Positions 1 to 12,014 are shown, counted from the stretch's first letter. The stretch: DNA of 64,000 nucleotides from Mesodorylaimus sp. YZB2_4 (GCA_030248295.1 JASANH010001563.1:62001-126000); one strand, 5' to 3'. The notes: generated by a model from the letters alone, not told the origin. Translations and numbers: made by a program.

Positions 1-870
1 GATGTACTTATGAACATTTTACGGATATGCCAGAGGAAACAGCGGACACCTGCCTTGAGAAGGGTGATCATTTCATGATTTTTGTGGGCGCTTCGGATGC
101 TTGGTGTCGGGAAATTTTAAAGTGTTTATGAACATGTTACAAAATTTAGGATTAAGGTTTTGACACATTTAAGTTCTCACGTATAAACGGGTAGATTATA
201 TTTTTGTAATTTGTTATATTTTGTAGAACGTGTGTCGGTGGCGATACTTATCTGCATGATTGTATAGTGTAGGTACTTGGGCATAGCCTATCTTGCCATC
301 GATGTAATGAGCTAGAGCTCATGCCTGACTTATTGTCTTGCGTGCTAAGAAATGTCGATTTCTGCTTTGACAACTGTTTTAAGATTTGGATAATATTTTC
401 AGGTTTTCTTTTTTCTCAAATTTTCTACTATCATTTTCCATCCTGCAGAGCGTAGGCACTGACTAATTTCAATCCCAGTAGATATTTGGTTAGGATTCTA
501 GGTTATTCCAGGCGTCTAGTCTTTTTTTGTCTTGCCCACACGTCCATGACAAAAAATGTTCCGTTTTTTGTCGAGCAGAGAAAATCCATTATCTGACTCA
601 ATTTTTTGTGACAATGGAAATTGAATAAAGTGAGGTTTTGTATGTATTTTGGTGTTTTAGCTACAGAGTATATGCTAGTAAACTGAAACTGTAAGGGCGA
701 AATGAGTGGTTTGGCACAGAAAACACCAAAAGTACTCAAATAAACAAATTTCAAATTGATCCTAGGTGGGGCGAGTATTTTAGGGAACACTAATTTTTGT
801 AACACATGCACACGCCCTCTTCTCCATCCGAAGCTTGAAGTGTACATAGAGGCTTGACTTGCAATCGATA
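1..870. other. No gene seen
   Basis: AT-rich sequence with only short, unremarkable open frames on either strand. I recognise no exon, RNA gene or repeat boundary here. Confidence 0.5.
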
Positions 871-872
871 CT

Positions 873-1035
873 CTGCACGGAGCCGTCAGCTGGGAGCGTC
901 ACCCGTCAGGGTAACGTTTCAGCCATGTACTAGGTCAGAGGACTTGGTAAACTGCCCTTGGTTTTGGCGTGGTGCAAAAGCTCCATCAGTCACTCCCTCC
1001 CGTAATACGGACCTAGTCGTATTACAGGAGGCAGA
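873..1035 (+). repeat. Dispersed repeat, copy 1 of a direct pair
   Basis: About 160 bp here recur in the same orientation at 3705-3862. Shared blocks include GTCAGAGGACTTGGTA and GGCGTGGTGCAAAAGCTCCA, followed by a CAGTCACTCCCTCC block and an ACGGACC..GTCGTATTA end. The second copy follows directly on an RTE-type reverse transcriptase remnant, so both copies may be LINE 3' tails, but this one has no reverse transcriptase next to it. Confidence 0.7.
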
Positions 1036-1534
1036 ATGTTCATGAGGTGGGCTATACCATATAATCGTAAATTATAATCCCGCAGTGCATTTGCGCCCAC
1101 ACTGCTCCGGGGAAACTATTCAGGGGATTATAAAACCAAGTGGGTCCTAGCAGGGGAAACTCAATGAGTCTTCTCAGTCTTGAGCATGTCAACAGTGTTG
1201 GAATCCGTCGCAGCACTGTACAACAGTATTGTACCTCAATAGACTTACACTGGTACTGGCTCCATCTAGAAATCTTGGCATGGCTCATCCGTCTCTCAGT
1301 CACCAGGCCAGTCCTGCATTGCCGTGCTCACCGTCAGTGCGGCCGGCAGCGCTTAACGTAGCTGGTCAGCAGTCGTTACAGCAAGTTGTGCGCCCAACCT
1401 TTCTTTCCATCGCTAGATTTCAGAGCCGATATTACATTCTATCATATGTAAAATTTGAGTGCCGCGCGGACTTCCCTGTCTCCGCTTGAGCGCCCTACAC
1501 ATGAGGGGAGCCCAGAATGGACACTGGCTTCCTC

Positions 1535-2121
1535 GCCATCCAGGTATGATATGACAAGAAAAGGTTAGAGGTGCAGTAAAGGGAAACAGTGACTTTAGGC
1601 ATTCAATTTTGACCAGTATGAGCAAGGTCTGGATGCTAAGGATGACATAGGGGGTAATTTGCATAGGCATCTTTTCAGGAAGCCTCATTGTCTCCTCCCG
1701 TGCACTCAGCCTGTTCGTCTTGTAGCCTTTTCCAAATCTCTCCTCCTGTCTGGTGTGTGGGGCTGGGACGTATAGCAGGTGACGACGGGTCATAAGGGGA
1801 GAGATAGGCGGCAAACCTACCGGGCTGGGTTAAAAGATTCTTCAAAGTTTCCTATGCATGTTCCAGCCCCTTTCATCCCTCCAGGTCTCATGGAAAATAC
1901 CCCAGCGCCTAATATGATGGATTCAGAAAAATACGATCCATGTTACAAATTTATTAATAAAAATTGTGGCTAAAAATAAGTACCTTCTAAAAGTTTTCGC
2001 AAATTACCCCCTATGTCATCCTTAGCACCCAGACCTTGCTCATACTGGTCAAAATTCAATGCCTAAAGTCACTGTTTCCCTTTACTGCACCTCTAACCTT
2101 TTCTTGTCATACCTGGATGGC
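1535..2121. repeat. Long inverted repeat (foldback element)
   Basis: The left arm (1535-1662) and right arm (1999-2121) are near-perfect reverse complements, about 125 bp each, around a spacer of about 340 bp. Differences are mainly a 3-base indel near the outer end and a few substitutions, so the element is fairly young. No clear target duplication was found. The open frames crossing the arms are by-products of the palindrome. Confidence 0.85.
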
Positions 2122-2459
2122 TTGGTATTCCCACTGGGTCCATTGCATTAACGTTAGCAACTCCACCAAGCTTTCGTTCCACCGACGGCTGCTGCAAGTT
2201 ATTAATCGACCCCCTGAACTTCCGAGCTCGCAGGTACTCACCTGTTTTTAGGTGGCTTATCAGCAAGGTATATTCCTTGGGTTTTAAACAGTCATTTATT
2301 TCCCACGTGTTTTTCTGTGGGTTCCAATATATTCCAACCAGCTGTCAGCTCCCGACGCTGTGCACCAATAAACACTGCTTCACAAGTGGCCAAGAAGCGC
2401 GCATGATTGGAAAGACACGACTTGAAAATAGCACATGCTCCACAAATTTGTGGTCAAGC

Positions 2460-2886
2460 GGAGGTTGCAACCCTCGCACTGTATACAGTATGAATCATCA
2501 TCATTTTCATAGCGATCAGTCCGGCCTTGGGGCAGGCTCCACTATTTTCCGTACTCGTTCTGCCATGTTTTCAGTCTAGTGCGTCTGATCACGCTCACTT
2601 TCTTCATGTTTTCTGGGTGTGCAGTCATCGTTTCTTTGGTCTGCCGAGCGGTCATTCCCTCTCGGACTTACAGTAATCACATCGCTGTACGGGGTACTGA
2701 ACCCGTATCACGCTCTCTCCTCGCATCACGTTTGTACCATCTCATTCGCAATTCTATCATCTTATCAGTTTTGGTTGCGATCCCCAATACCGCGTATATC
2801 AGTAGTCCACCACTTGCTCCATGCTTGTCAAGCCAAACTGCAGGCCTGAATTTCTGAATACTGTGCTGTAAAATGCTTCGAGTCAT
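2460..2886 (-). pseudogene. RTE-type LINE reverse transcriptase 3' remnant
   Basis: On the minus strand the frame from 2886 reads KMIELRMRWYKRDARRERDT followed by PRTAM. This matches the arrangement at the C-terminus of RTE/CR1-like LINE proteins (RxRWxxHxxRRxxDxxxxxAM). The reading frame decays towards 2580. A short ATGATGATG-type stretch near 2490 would suit an RTE 3' tail. It is a truncated, non-functional fragment. Family assignment is by motif recall only. Confidence 0.5.
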
Positions 2887-3329
2887 TGCTCAGATGTACC
2901 CGAATTTAGGGGCTCCATGCATTACGGTCGTACAGCATGTGAATGTAATTGGAACAGATTTGGAATCAAAAGGAGTTTAGTGCATTTATGAGTGCGCTCT
3001 TTCCGAGTAAAAACGTCATTTGTGCGTAGATCTAACGGTTCGCGAGATACAGCAGAATGGTCACATGTGCAGGAATTTCACAAGACTCGGGTGGAAAAAG
3101 GTAATATGTATGTGTAATGAACAAATAGCAATAGAAAACGGTCTCCGCATGTCTGCAGCCACCTGGTAACTTAGCGAAAGCTGTCTAATCGGTGAGCAAT
3201 ATTTGGTTTCTGTTGGGGATGTATCAAAATTTTGCAAAATGGAGGTGATTCAGATTCTGATGAGTATTTGAGTATACGTATCAGATCAAGGAAGTTGTTT
3301 TCCTCGCTGTGAGGCCAGAGCAGCGATCC

Positions 3330-3726
3330 AGAGGGATACCCAGCTATGGAAAGATCGGCCTACGGCTAAACATCAAGACGGAGTGCCTGGAGGGTGGCAC
3401 CAGACCGATGGCACCGTCACCATCGATAATGAAAAACTGAAGATAACTTTTAGGGAATTTCGGTACCTGGGTTCAATCATTAGCCACGACGGAAGTGTTT
3501 ACAGCTGACGTTCGAGCAAGAATACACAAGCAGCCTGGATGAAGTGGCGCCAGGTGACAGGTGCGACGGATGGATGCTGGGCAAGTTTAAGAGAAACGAA
3601 ACGGTGGTCTGCCCAGTATCCCCGTATGGGTCCGAATGCTGGCCTGCTTTATCCACCCATGAGCAGGCCCTGAATACTGCAGAGGCTCGACTACCAATGG
3701 GTACTCCGCACGGTTCGGGCAGCTAG
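3330..3726 (+). pseudogene. RTE-type LINE reverse transcriptase fragment
   Basis: Translation on the plus strand gives pieces of the C-terminal half of a non-LTR reverse transcriptase: GLRLNIK..EC near 3360, FREFRYLGSIISHDGS near 3450-3500, RIHKxAWMKWRQVTG near 3520-3560, and YGSECWPALSTHEQALNTAEAR near 3625-3690. The blocks lie in order but in shifting frames, so the copy is dead. The YLGSIISHDGS and YGSECWPA..HEQAL blocks are typical of RTE-clade elements. It runs straight into the 3705-3862 repeat. Confidence 0.75.
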
Positions 3727-3862
3727 GAGCGTCGCCCGTCAGGGTGAAATTTCAGCCATGTATTACGTCAGAGGACTTGGTAGGCTGCCCTGGGTTTTGG
3801 CGTGGTGCAAAAGCTCCACCAGTCACTCCCTCCAGTAATTACGGACCCAGTCGTATTATAAC
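3705..3862 (+). repeat. Dispersed repeat, copy 2 of a direct pair
   Basis: Direct copy of 873-1035, differing by scattered substitutions. It abuts the RTE reverse transcriptase fragment, which suggests it is part of the same element. Confidence 0.7.
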
Positions 3863-4159
3863 ACCATGGAGATGCGGATGCTCCGGTGGAGCTTGGGTAT
3901 CACGCGGTAGGTTCGTATTTTTACTTTTTCAATTTCACATTCGATTTGAGATTTCGATTACCTTAGAGGAGGAGATTTGGATTCTACTGTGCAAGTGGAT
4001 CTCATGCCATTCGATGTAGCCGTCAAATCAAGAAGAGAAAGTTGCAGATTTAAAAAACCAGTGCCGTACATTCCGCAAATTCACCATGGCATTTGCGACA
4101 CACTGAAACTGACAGCAGCAGAACAGCTCCGTTGCTGCAAGTAACGATGATGATGATCA

Positions 4160-5285
4160 ATTATGATTGCTACCTGTGAATTTCGATCACTTTTTGAAAA
4201 AAAACCGCATCAAATTTAGGGAATAGTCACATGTTACCGTTATGCTCCCGGAAGATGCAGAAAGTAAAATGGTTACATGTGGGACATAGAACCTATGCGC
4301 TGGGAGTCAGTGGAGGGTAAGGGTCATATGTACCTTCTATCAGCTAATTCACAGCCTGAGAGTCGATTGAATCGGCAAGTTAGGCGCCAATTAGTCCATC
4401 GCCTCACAATTTATAATTCATTCTGAGGCAATGACACATCTTTGATGCGTTTTTGGGATAAAAAAGCAAAACACCTTGTATAATTGCACAGCAAGACCAG
4501 AAAATGATAATCACTGTTTGCACTGAAATTTTGTAGCTAATTGAGAAAGAATTCACTCTCTCCTGTGGGTGCATAGTTATAGCAAGTCCCCGTCGGCACC
4601 ACTTGGAATAATAATTCCCCTGATGAATCGCCGCTGGTGAATCTGTCCAAAAAACTGTAATCTGATTTTAATTGCGCCTTGTCAACGTGGGACACCCTCC
4701 CTTCCGTCAGACTAGGGGGTTATATACAGTACATATTTACTGGCGGTGAAAATAATTTGATTACGAATGAACTTTGCCATACTCAAATCTAAATCAGTTT
4801 TTTCCAAGCGCTAGCTTTCGATTTTTTTTGTCTCTCCATCTCAAATGCAGTGAGCACAGAAATTTAAAATTGAATGGCACGCTTGACATTATACAGACCA
4901 TGTGCTAGCACCAAGTACATTGGATGGTTCATGAATGCACAGTCGTCATGAGCTCCCTTTTCTTTGCTTTGGCCTCTTGGATGCCTGTTTTGTTGACTTA
5001 AGCCTACTCGATTTTCGTTTGTCCAAGCCTTCGCCGATCGCTGCGTCTATTCACCCTTGTTGTCTGTCTGTCTGCAATAATACTTTACTCGTCTCGTGTT
5101 GATCGTAGTCTACCACAGATAGAACTCGAAGTTTCCCTGGCGTCATCTGATTGGGCGAGCCCACGCACTCTGTGTTATTTATTGGATAAGATAAAAGCTG
5201 TCTGATGTGTTGAAAGTTTATCAGCGAAATCTGCGAAAAGATCTAAAATTGGAGTATTGACTTGTCAGATCTAGAGAGTGTGGCA
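4160..5285. promoter_or_regulatory. Upstream region of the UGT gene
   Basis: No coding exon was recognised. The stretch holds the presumed promoter and 5' UTR of the UGT gene. A splice-acceptor-like TTGTCAG ends at 5268, about 17 bases before the ATG, so a 5'-UTR intron or a trans-splice site is possible. No TATA box could be assigned with confidence. Confidence 0.3.
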
Positions 5286-8200
5286 ATGGAGCAGCGTTCA
5301 TTCTTCTTCGCAATTCTTCTATTGCACCAAATTTACATTTCCCTTTCCATAAATGTCGTAGTTTTCTTACCGGGCACTAACGATGACGAGCGTCGTCTCT
5401 TGAATCGCCTGGCTCAGGAATTAGCATTCAGAAATCACCACGTTTGTGCATTTCGTGCAATTCTAATACCGGAAAAGAAATATTTGATCCAGCCTCGCTT
5501 GCACGATGTTCGAGAATTGAAGCTAAAACCTAACCTAACTGAACAAATTTACGGGCCTGTACGTGATCTGGGAGATGATACGACAATTTGGAATTTGGAG
5601 TATGACGCCAGTGATCGATATTCGATTCCTACATGGACCGCCTACGCTGATGCATGCGAGGCCATAATCGATAGCGATTTGATGGATCGATTGCGAGATG
5701 AGTTGTACGATGTGGCCGTGGTCTACGCTGGAAATCCATGCCATTTAGGTATCGTCCACGCTCTCGCAATGCCGTTTATTTATTTCGATATCCAGGGCTT
5801 CACTGATGAGATGGTAAGCATTTGGAACTTCATTGTAGATTTTGAGCTGATAATGCCAGAGACCTTTTTGGTCACCGTGCATTACTGTGAATCATTGTGC
5901 ACAATGCACTAAGTGTTTTCAAAATCGTGCTTTAGACTTACAAATGCTTATTGAACTTATAATCACTAAAAGCTCAGCGCCTTGTAGTATATTTACGATT
6001 GACGATCAGTGGCAAGGTACATGGCGCAGTATGTTGCAGCATGCGTAAACTGAGAAAAATTCTGAAACCATTTTGAAAAAATTGGTATTGGTGCTAAGAA
6101 TCTTACAAATGCTATCATTTTTGTGATTGTATTAGTTCTCCAAACTAGACACCGGATCAGGTCGGGTTGAACCCGAATTCGCTATAGCAGCGGGGTAAAA
6201 ACCTTGCAAAAATCCTCAGAACATGTGATGACTTTACTGTAAAGGCGACTATGTGAAAAATGATGGAAGCAATTCATTATATGCACCCGAATTTTCATGT
6301 TTTGTTATTCCTAGTACACCTTCCAAGACACCATTCCTTCATATTTCCGACTTTAGTAGTCTAATTATTTGAAAAATACCTTGATAGATCTAAAAGCGAT
6401 TAAAGTCTGTCTGCTAGACTTTAGCAAGATTTAATCAATCCAAAAAAAACGTTATAGACTACTAGCATAATTTTCACAAAAAGTCATCTATGTAGTCTTC
6501 ACAAAAGGTACTGCTTACAAAGTCATATTGCGCTGGAGTCATAGCTCCAGTCAGAACTTTGCTGCTGATGGAGAAATGTAGGATGCTTATGACGTGAACA
6601 CACCTAACTGTTTCGCAATGGTAACGTGAATGGTGGTCGAGGGGACTATTATTGGTGCAAATTTTTGGTGGTTTTGGCTCAGACTGAATAGCAGGCTTTT
6701 CCAGCCAGGTCCCAAGACTTTCCTTGTCACATTCAGGAATCAAATGTGATTGTAGATAATCCAATGACCTGTTATCAAAGATTAGCAAGTCCTTCTCAGA
6801 CTATGGCTAGTCCCACCCATTCGTCAGAGTTGCTAAGACTGTTAATAGGAGCTCCGAGATATGGACCTTTCCTATGCAGAAATTTCTCAGAGAATTCGGT
6901 CATTTTTACATCTTGCAATTTGTCTGACATTCTTAAAAGTTACGCAGAATTAAAACGTTGTAATGAAAAGCTTTCTACATGTAAGCATGAGGAAAATTCC
7001 GCAAATCCTGGACTTGAACAGATATGAAAAGGTTTTTGTAAATGCCAATAGTAGAAACTTGCAAAATTGTTGTATTTTTGACCCGTTTGACCCGATCTTT
7101 TAAGAAAAGTGACCCGACCCGACCCGGGGTCTACTCCTGACCATGCATGGACTAGAATCTATAGCTACTTGTGCATCTTCCACAGACCGTATTCTATAGC
7201 TTGTCAGCGCGAGTTGTTTCAGGTCATGGCCTCCAGCGCCCCTTGGGTTCCTAGCCTGCCACTTTCCACCAAGACGGTCCTCCGCGACGGCTTCACGTTT
7301 GTGAACCGCCTTCACCAACTATGGGCATTCTTATCCGAGTACTCAGCATTCACGGACAGCACCTGGCTTATGCAGTTCTTATCTCTGCGATGGTCGATCA
7401 TGGACGCCCCGATCAGTCAGTTATTTCAAGGAAATCGAGCTTTACAAAAACGATTTGGAGGCCGGTTTCCAAATGTGAATGAAATCAAAAAGTCGGCGGC
7501 GGCTTACTTTGTGAACAGCGATCGCGCATTAGAAATGAATGGACGAGCTGATATTCCGAATTTGGTCTATGTGGGTGGAATGCACCTGGAATTTCCGAGA
7601 CCCATGTTCGAAGTATGGGCTTTAGCTTCAGTGTGGGTTTCAATAGACAGGGTTTCTGCTAGACCGACCCAAACAGCTGAAAGCTGGTCCTATGAAAGCC
7701 GTGATTTGAATGCAGGTGATTTGGACTCCGACTGGAGGCTTTCCGTCAAAGTGAATTTAAAATCTGGCTTTGGCCAGAAAAGTGCTTTGGCAAAATCTGT
7801 AACCAGACAGAATTTTCAACCCAAAATAATCGATGGCAGCTCTTTCAAGGCGTAAATGGTTGCACTACCATGCCTGCATTGCCGGATATCTGCTGTATAA
7901 CTTTTTTGCTAAGCATTTTGCCGATTTCGGGTACTATTTGATAGGATATTGGTCACGGCCGGATCGGATGGGGGTTTGTCGGATCGGATCAGATCAGATA
8001 TCAGATTTGAACGGATGGGATCCGATCCGATCCAGCCGTGAGATATTGGTCATCTGCAGAAACATCCTGGTTTTTGTTTTATTGGTTTTTTCCTGTAAAA
8101 TTAGAGCTTACAAATTAAATTTCACGCTCTTCCTTCAGTGCATCAAGTCAGAATTAATATCAGCTGTCGATGAACCTTGAAAATTCTATCTCTGGTGATC

Positions 8201-9587
8201 GATATTCACTACGCACTTTTTAGTCGTGTGAAGTTTTCAAAATCATATCCCGCATAAATTTTTTGAGCAGAATATTCTGTGAAATCCTCCGAGTTCCCTC
8301 TTCAGTGGGGTCTACCAACTAATTGTATCACTGTAAGCAGGCAGATTTTTAATGTCACTTGCAGTATCGGTCGAGACAACTAGAAACTATGGCAAAGCTT
8401 TCTTGGACATCTTGGTACATGCAGTGCAACATTTGCAATTTCGACGCTGCAAAATGAGAAAACCTTAGGAATGAGCTAAAATGGACTTTTTTCAGCCTTT
8501 CAACGTAACCAATGCCCTGGCCAAGGATGGAGTAATCCTGTTCTCCATGGGGACTGTGGTCAATGGCACACGCATGCCCACTTGGATGAAGAGGGAATTT
8601 TTGAAGGCCTTTTCTCGATTTCCACGACACAGAATTTATTGGCGCTTGGGTAGCCCAACCTTGGACGAGGGCATCGATGAGACTGAAATACCCAAGAATA
8701 TAAATTTTACATTTTTCATACCCCAAAATGATTTGTTAGGTGAGTATGCTCACTCGTCCTGTGCTGTTCCTAGCACAGGGGCAGTATGTCATGTTGACCC
8801 ACAATTATTTTCCATGTCCAAGGTCAAGGTCTTTTTTTCTCAGCCGCCGACGAGACAGTCCTGCTTATTTCCAATGGTGGTGCCAACAGTATTATGGAAG
8901 CAGTAAATTATGGAATCCCAGTCCTGGGCATCCCTCTCTACGGAGTCAATTACGATAATCTAAAGAAACTCGAGTCCAAAGGTGCCGCGATTATTTTGCA
9001 AAAAAATCAAATCAGTGCCCAGTCAATTTATGAAGCATTGAGAAAATTACTAAGAGAAGAAACGTAAGAAATTTTGAGCTTTTCAAAATCTTTTCTAGAT
9101 TTGATATTTTGCTCCGCATTGTTTTCGCAAAGACATTTGCAATCCGCTGATATTTTGCAGATACCTCGCAAATGCTCAGCATTTATCACGCACTTACAAG
9201 GACAGGCAAACTACAGCCTTGGAGACAGCCATACACTGGGTCGAATATGTTGGAAGGCATCACGGAGCGAAGCATAAGCAACTCAAACAATCCAAACGTC
9301 TTTTTTTCTACGAATACCTCCTGCTGGACGTGTTCGCATTCGGCCTGGTTTGCTTATTTCTTATTTGGAAGGCCATCTGGGCGGTGTGGGCAGTAGTGAC
9401 ACGGATCAGAAATAAATTTCGCGCAAGAAAATCAAAGGAGAACGAAAGAATTGGAAAAGAATGCAAGGAAAATGAGTCAACGACACCGGAATCATTACAG
9501 ACCAATGGAAAGCACGTGAAAAACGGAGGAGCAGAACTGAAGAGAAACGCGAATGGAACGGGAATGAAATCAAAAAAATCTAAATAA
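5286..9587 (+). CDS. UDP-glucuronosyltransferase-like membrane glycosyltransferase
   Basis: Five exons: 5286-5813, 7223-7612, 8496-8739, 8844-9063 and 9161-9587. All introns are GT..AG and phases join, giving 602 residues. Family role: transfer of sugar from a UDP-sugar to small lipophilic acceptors in the ER lumen (detoxification). Seen: a signal peptide (1-21), the LFSMGT block in exon 3, PQNDLL (about 381-386), a donor-binding segment around 388-450, VEYVGRHHGA, one membrane span (about 513-540) and a Lys-rich tail ending KKSK, which fits a KKXX ER-retrieval signal. The length is somewhat above the usual 520-530 because of the tail. Odd: the N-terminal catalytic SH motif reads NDDE (32-35), and the HxGxxS signature reads NGGANS (398-403), so both usual histidines are absent. 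ATG 5286 was chosen because it starts the signal peptide. A polyadenylation signal lies at 9781. Confidence 0.93.
6146..7133. mobile_element. Non-autonomous hAT-like element with GACCCG arrays
   Basis: Lies inside UGT intron 1. The left end TAGACACCGGATCAGGTCGG and the right end, which finishes CCGGGGTCTA, are inverted repeats, and the right subterminal region is a run of GACCCGACCCGACCC. The flanking 8-mers are CTCCAAAC and CTCCTGAC (6 of 8 match), a plausible aged 8-bp target duplication. No transposase is visible inside. A partial copy of the right half lies at 33927-34428. Confidence 0.65.
7953..8041. mobile_element. 89-bp hAT-like miniature element with GATATTGG duplication
   Basis: Lies in UGT intron 2. 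The 8-mer GATATTGG stands at 7945-7952 and again at 8042-8049. Between them is an 89-bp palindromic insert: TCACGGCCGGATCGGAT at the left and ATCCGATCCAGCCGTGA at the right. The interior is mostly GGATC/GATCC motifs. The 8-bp duplication and GC-rich ends fit a hAT-type MITE. Confidence 0.8.
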
Positions 9588-9780
9588 TCAGAGAAATTAC
9601 AAATGTTTGCCTCCAATGCCTATGCATTTTCAAAATTTTTGCGGAAACTTCATAATTAAAAATATATAAAGATTGATCAGGGTGCTTTAAGAAAAAAGTG
9701 CAGCCAATTTTGCGATGGCTGCAATGAATAGGTACCAACACTGAGGAAAGAGCTATCCTGGCAAAATTTTTCTTTGTTTC

Positions 9781-9786
9781 AATAAA
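9781..9786 (+). promoter_or_regulatory. Polyadenylation signal of the UGT gene
   Basis: AATAAA about 190 bases after the UGT stop codon, the first good signal on that strand. Confidence 0.55.
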
Positions 9787-9844
9787 GAATAATGCCACTT
9801 GGTCATAAAACTAACCGAAATATGAACGTGTCTTTATGCAAGAC

Positions 9845-9990
9845 GCCTAACCAATACAGGCGCTCATCCAGGGGGTGCTTGGGTGCTCGAACACACTCGC
9901 TGCACGTCCTCGGAAAGAATGTCAAGGCTGTTCACATTTCGCCAACTCTATGGCGCCTTGAGATGATCCAGCTTTGTAGAGTGAGCTGCT
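9845..9990 (+). repeat. SINE-like repeat fragment
   Basis: Shares GGGGGATGCTTGGG/GGGGGTGCTTGGG, CTCGA(G/A)CAC and AATGTCAAGG..G..CACATTT(C/T)GC blocks, in the same order and orientation, with 20695-20800. It appears to be the tail part of the SINE family described at 17296. Confidence 0.5.
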
Positions 9991-10319
9991 TGTACAGTAG
10001 GGTTGTAGGGTGATCAAATTCTTTGAGCTTTTCACTCGAATCTTGCGTTTTGGTCTGATAGATCATCAGGGTTGCCTAAATGCCTGACTCTTCCAGCCTC
10101 TCGGGCGCTAAGCGATCTGTAGCAAAAACCCCTTAAAATATACCTATTTGATATTTGCTGATTTGATACCTCTACCTCAAATCCTGGTTTTTCAGCAGTA
10201 CCCTTAAAACATGACCAGACCACCGGCCAAGTCATGATCTACGGGCCCCCATCGGATGCCCTCCCACGCTGTATACGGCACTTTATGTTGCGACGACTGA
10301 TAGCGAGTCTGACTGAAGA

Positions 10320-10717
10320 GTGATGCAATCAGCGATGCTGGCTGAGCTGCGGCCTTTGCTTCAAAGCCTCATTCACAAAATGCAGATCTACAATGATGGA
10401 CCACGATATCGTGGCACTGTGGGGCCAATTCTCATCGAACATGCGCTTCAGCCAACATTGCCAGGAAATCGCCAGCTCAACAAGGCGAATGATGGGTGCT
10501 TTCCGGCAAATTGGCTTCAAAGGTTCTTCACAGCGTCTACATTCAATGTCTGAGGCCACGGCCTGAATATGGGTGCTGCACATGGTCTCCAACTGACAAT
10601 CAACGGGGTGGCGAGCTGGAACGCGCCCAAAAGTTTGCTGCAAGGTCTGTCAGCTGGAATTCCAGTCGTTTCTATGAGGAAATGCGATCACAACTTCAAT
10701 GGCCCTTCCTCGTGTAA
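10320..10717 (+). pseudogene. Jockey/CR1-type LINE reverse transcriptase fragment
   Basis: The frame 10496-10717 reads SVYIQCLRPRPEYGCCTWSP, then GGELERAQKFAARSV. This corresponds to the thumb region of jockey/CR1 reverse transcriptases (YxxxVRPxLEYxxxxWSPxxxxxxxxLExVQRxAAR). Upstream sequence from 10320 may belong to the same copy but is not recognisable. It is short, has no active-site block and is a dead fragment. Confidence 0.6.
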
Positions 10718-10723
10718 CCCTCA

Positions 10724-10920
10724 TGCCTGGTAGGCCATGGCGAGTGGGAGAGAGTAATCAATACTCTCCCCTGGCTGGGAGACGTCAACCCCTCGGGTTG
10801 ATGTTTCAGCCGAAGGTATAGTCGCAAGACTTGCCTTCGCCAGTCGGAGTTTTTGTCCCGCCGACTTCGGTCAGCCACCTCCCTCCTACGCCTACCAGGC
10901 TTGGTTACACTCGCTGAACG
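10724..10920 (-). repeat. Dispersed repeat, inverted copy of 58155-58350
   Basis: About 190 bp containing GGCCATGGCGAGTGGGAGAGA, CTCCCCTGGCTGGGAGA, AACCCCTCGGGTTGATGTTT and CGGAGTTTTTGTCCCGCCGAC. The reverse complement of the same blocks, in matching order, lies in GCP3 intron 13 at 58155-58350. No protein-coding character; a SINE or MITE is possible. Confidence 0.75.
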
Positions 10921-11346
10921 ACGAAAGATGATCAAGTTACTAACCTTTTCCAAATTTTACCACGGAAATCAGGCGTGTCCAACGCTCGTTTCATCCACCA
11001 TGCGGAATCAGGCGGTAGAGTCAGCTCCAGGGCCACCCAACTGCATCAACTCGAAATTACGAGCCCAAGAACTGAAGCATACAAGCAATCATTCGAATAC
11101 TCAGCAATGCTCTTGTGAAACGATCTTCGGTATGAAATTACTTTTAGTTCATATCCGTGTTTTATACAGCATATTTCATGACAATTTCGACATTCCTCAT
11201 GACTTTTATATCATTTTATTATATTTTGTGACGCCCCGTTTAAGTGCATGGCAAGGTGCATGGGTGATGTAAAATAGCATAGCATAGGCCGTGGTCTGGA
11301 TCTCAGCTCTTTTAACGGACATACCTATGATTGACAACTGTGCAGT

Positions 11347-11800
11347 CCAGCATCGACCGATCTACAAATCCGGCCGAGCTGATCCGCCGATCCGACTGCT
11401 GGATCAGCCGGATCCGTAACTAACATCATCACCATCATCATGGTTTATTCTTGGCCAAACACTGATCTTTTAAGACCAGAACCAGAACAGTTTTTTCGCT
11501 TTATTTGATGGAAAAACGATAAAATGTGGCATACTACGCTGAGAAAATCCCGTGTTTTCTCCCAAATCAGCACTTAATTACACTTTTAGGCGCTGGTTAA
11601 TTCTCTTGTGTCCTTGAGAATTGATTAACAGGAAGTGACAGCGTGGAAGAAGATCAGAACTCGTTGCCAAGCACATCATCATCACCAATCTTTAATTTTT
11701 TGAAGCGGATCGGTCGGATTGGATCGGGATCAGGCCGATCCAGAGCCTGGATCGGATTGGGATCGGGATCCAGGCCTAAGGTCGGATCGGTCGCTGCTGG
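11347..11800. mobile_element. Probable hAT-like MITE with GGATCGGATC motifs
   Basis: The left end CCAGCATCGACCGATC and right end GATCGGTCGCTGCTGG are inverted repeats with one mismatch. Both subterminal regions are dense in GATCC/GGATC motifs. The flanks TGTGCAGT and GATGCAGT agree at 6 of 8 positions, a possible aged 8-bp target duplication. No transposase is visible. Confidence 0.5.
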
Positions 11801-12014
11801 GATGCAGTCAAACAAACACCACTTGTGTCAAAACGCCAGTAGTCTGTGTGACAGAGCATCCACTTTGTCATCAGAGGTACGAGTGCTTAGAGTATTTTTT
11901 ATGTTTACCTTATGTACATCTAAATGATATTCTTCCCCACTTAACCTCTTTTCATGTTATGTTTTTTTTATGAAAAGTACTTTGCCAAAACCACAGTATC
12001 CTGTTCCAGGATCA

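Noticed and set aside
1413..1814. 133-residue minus-strand frame
   Set aside because: Runs through the foldback arm at 1535-1662; the shared wording with 2036-2251 is due to the inverted repeat, not to a protein family.
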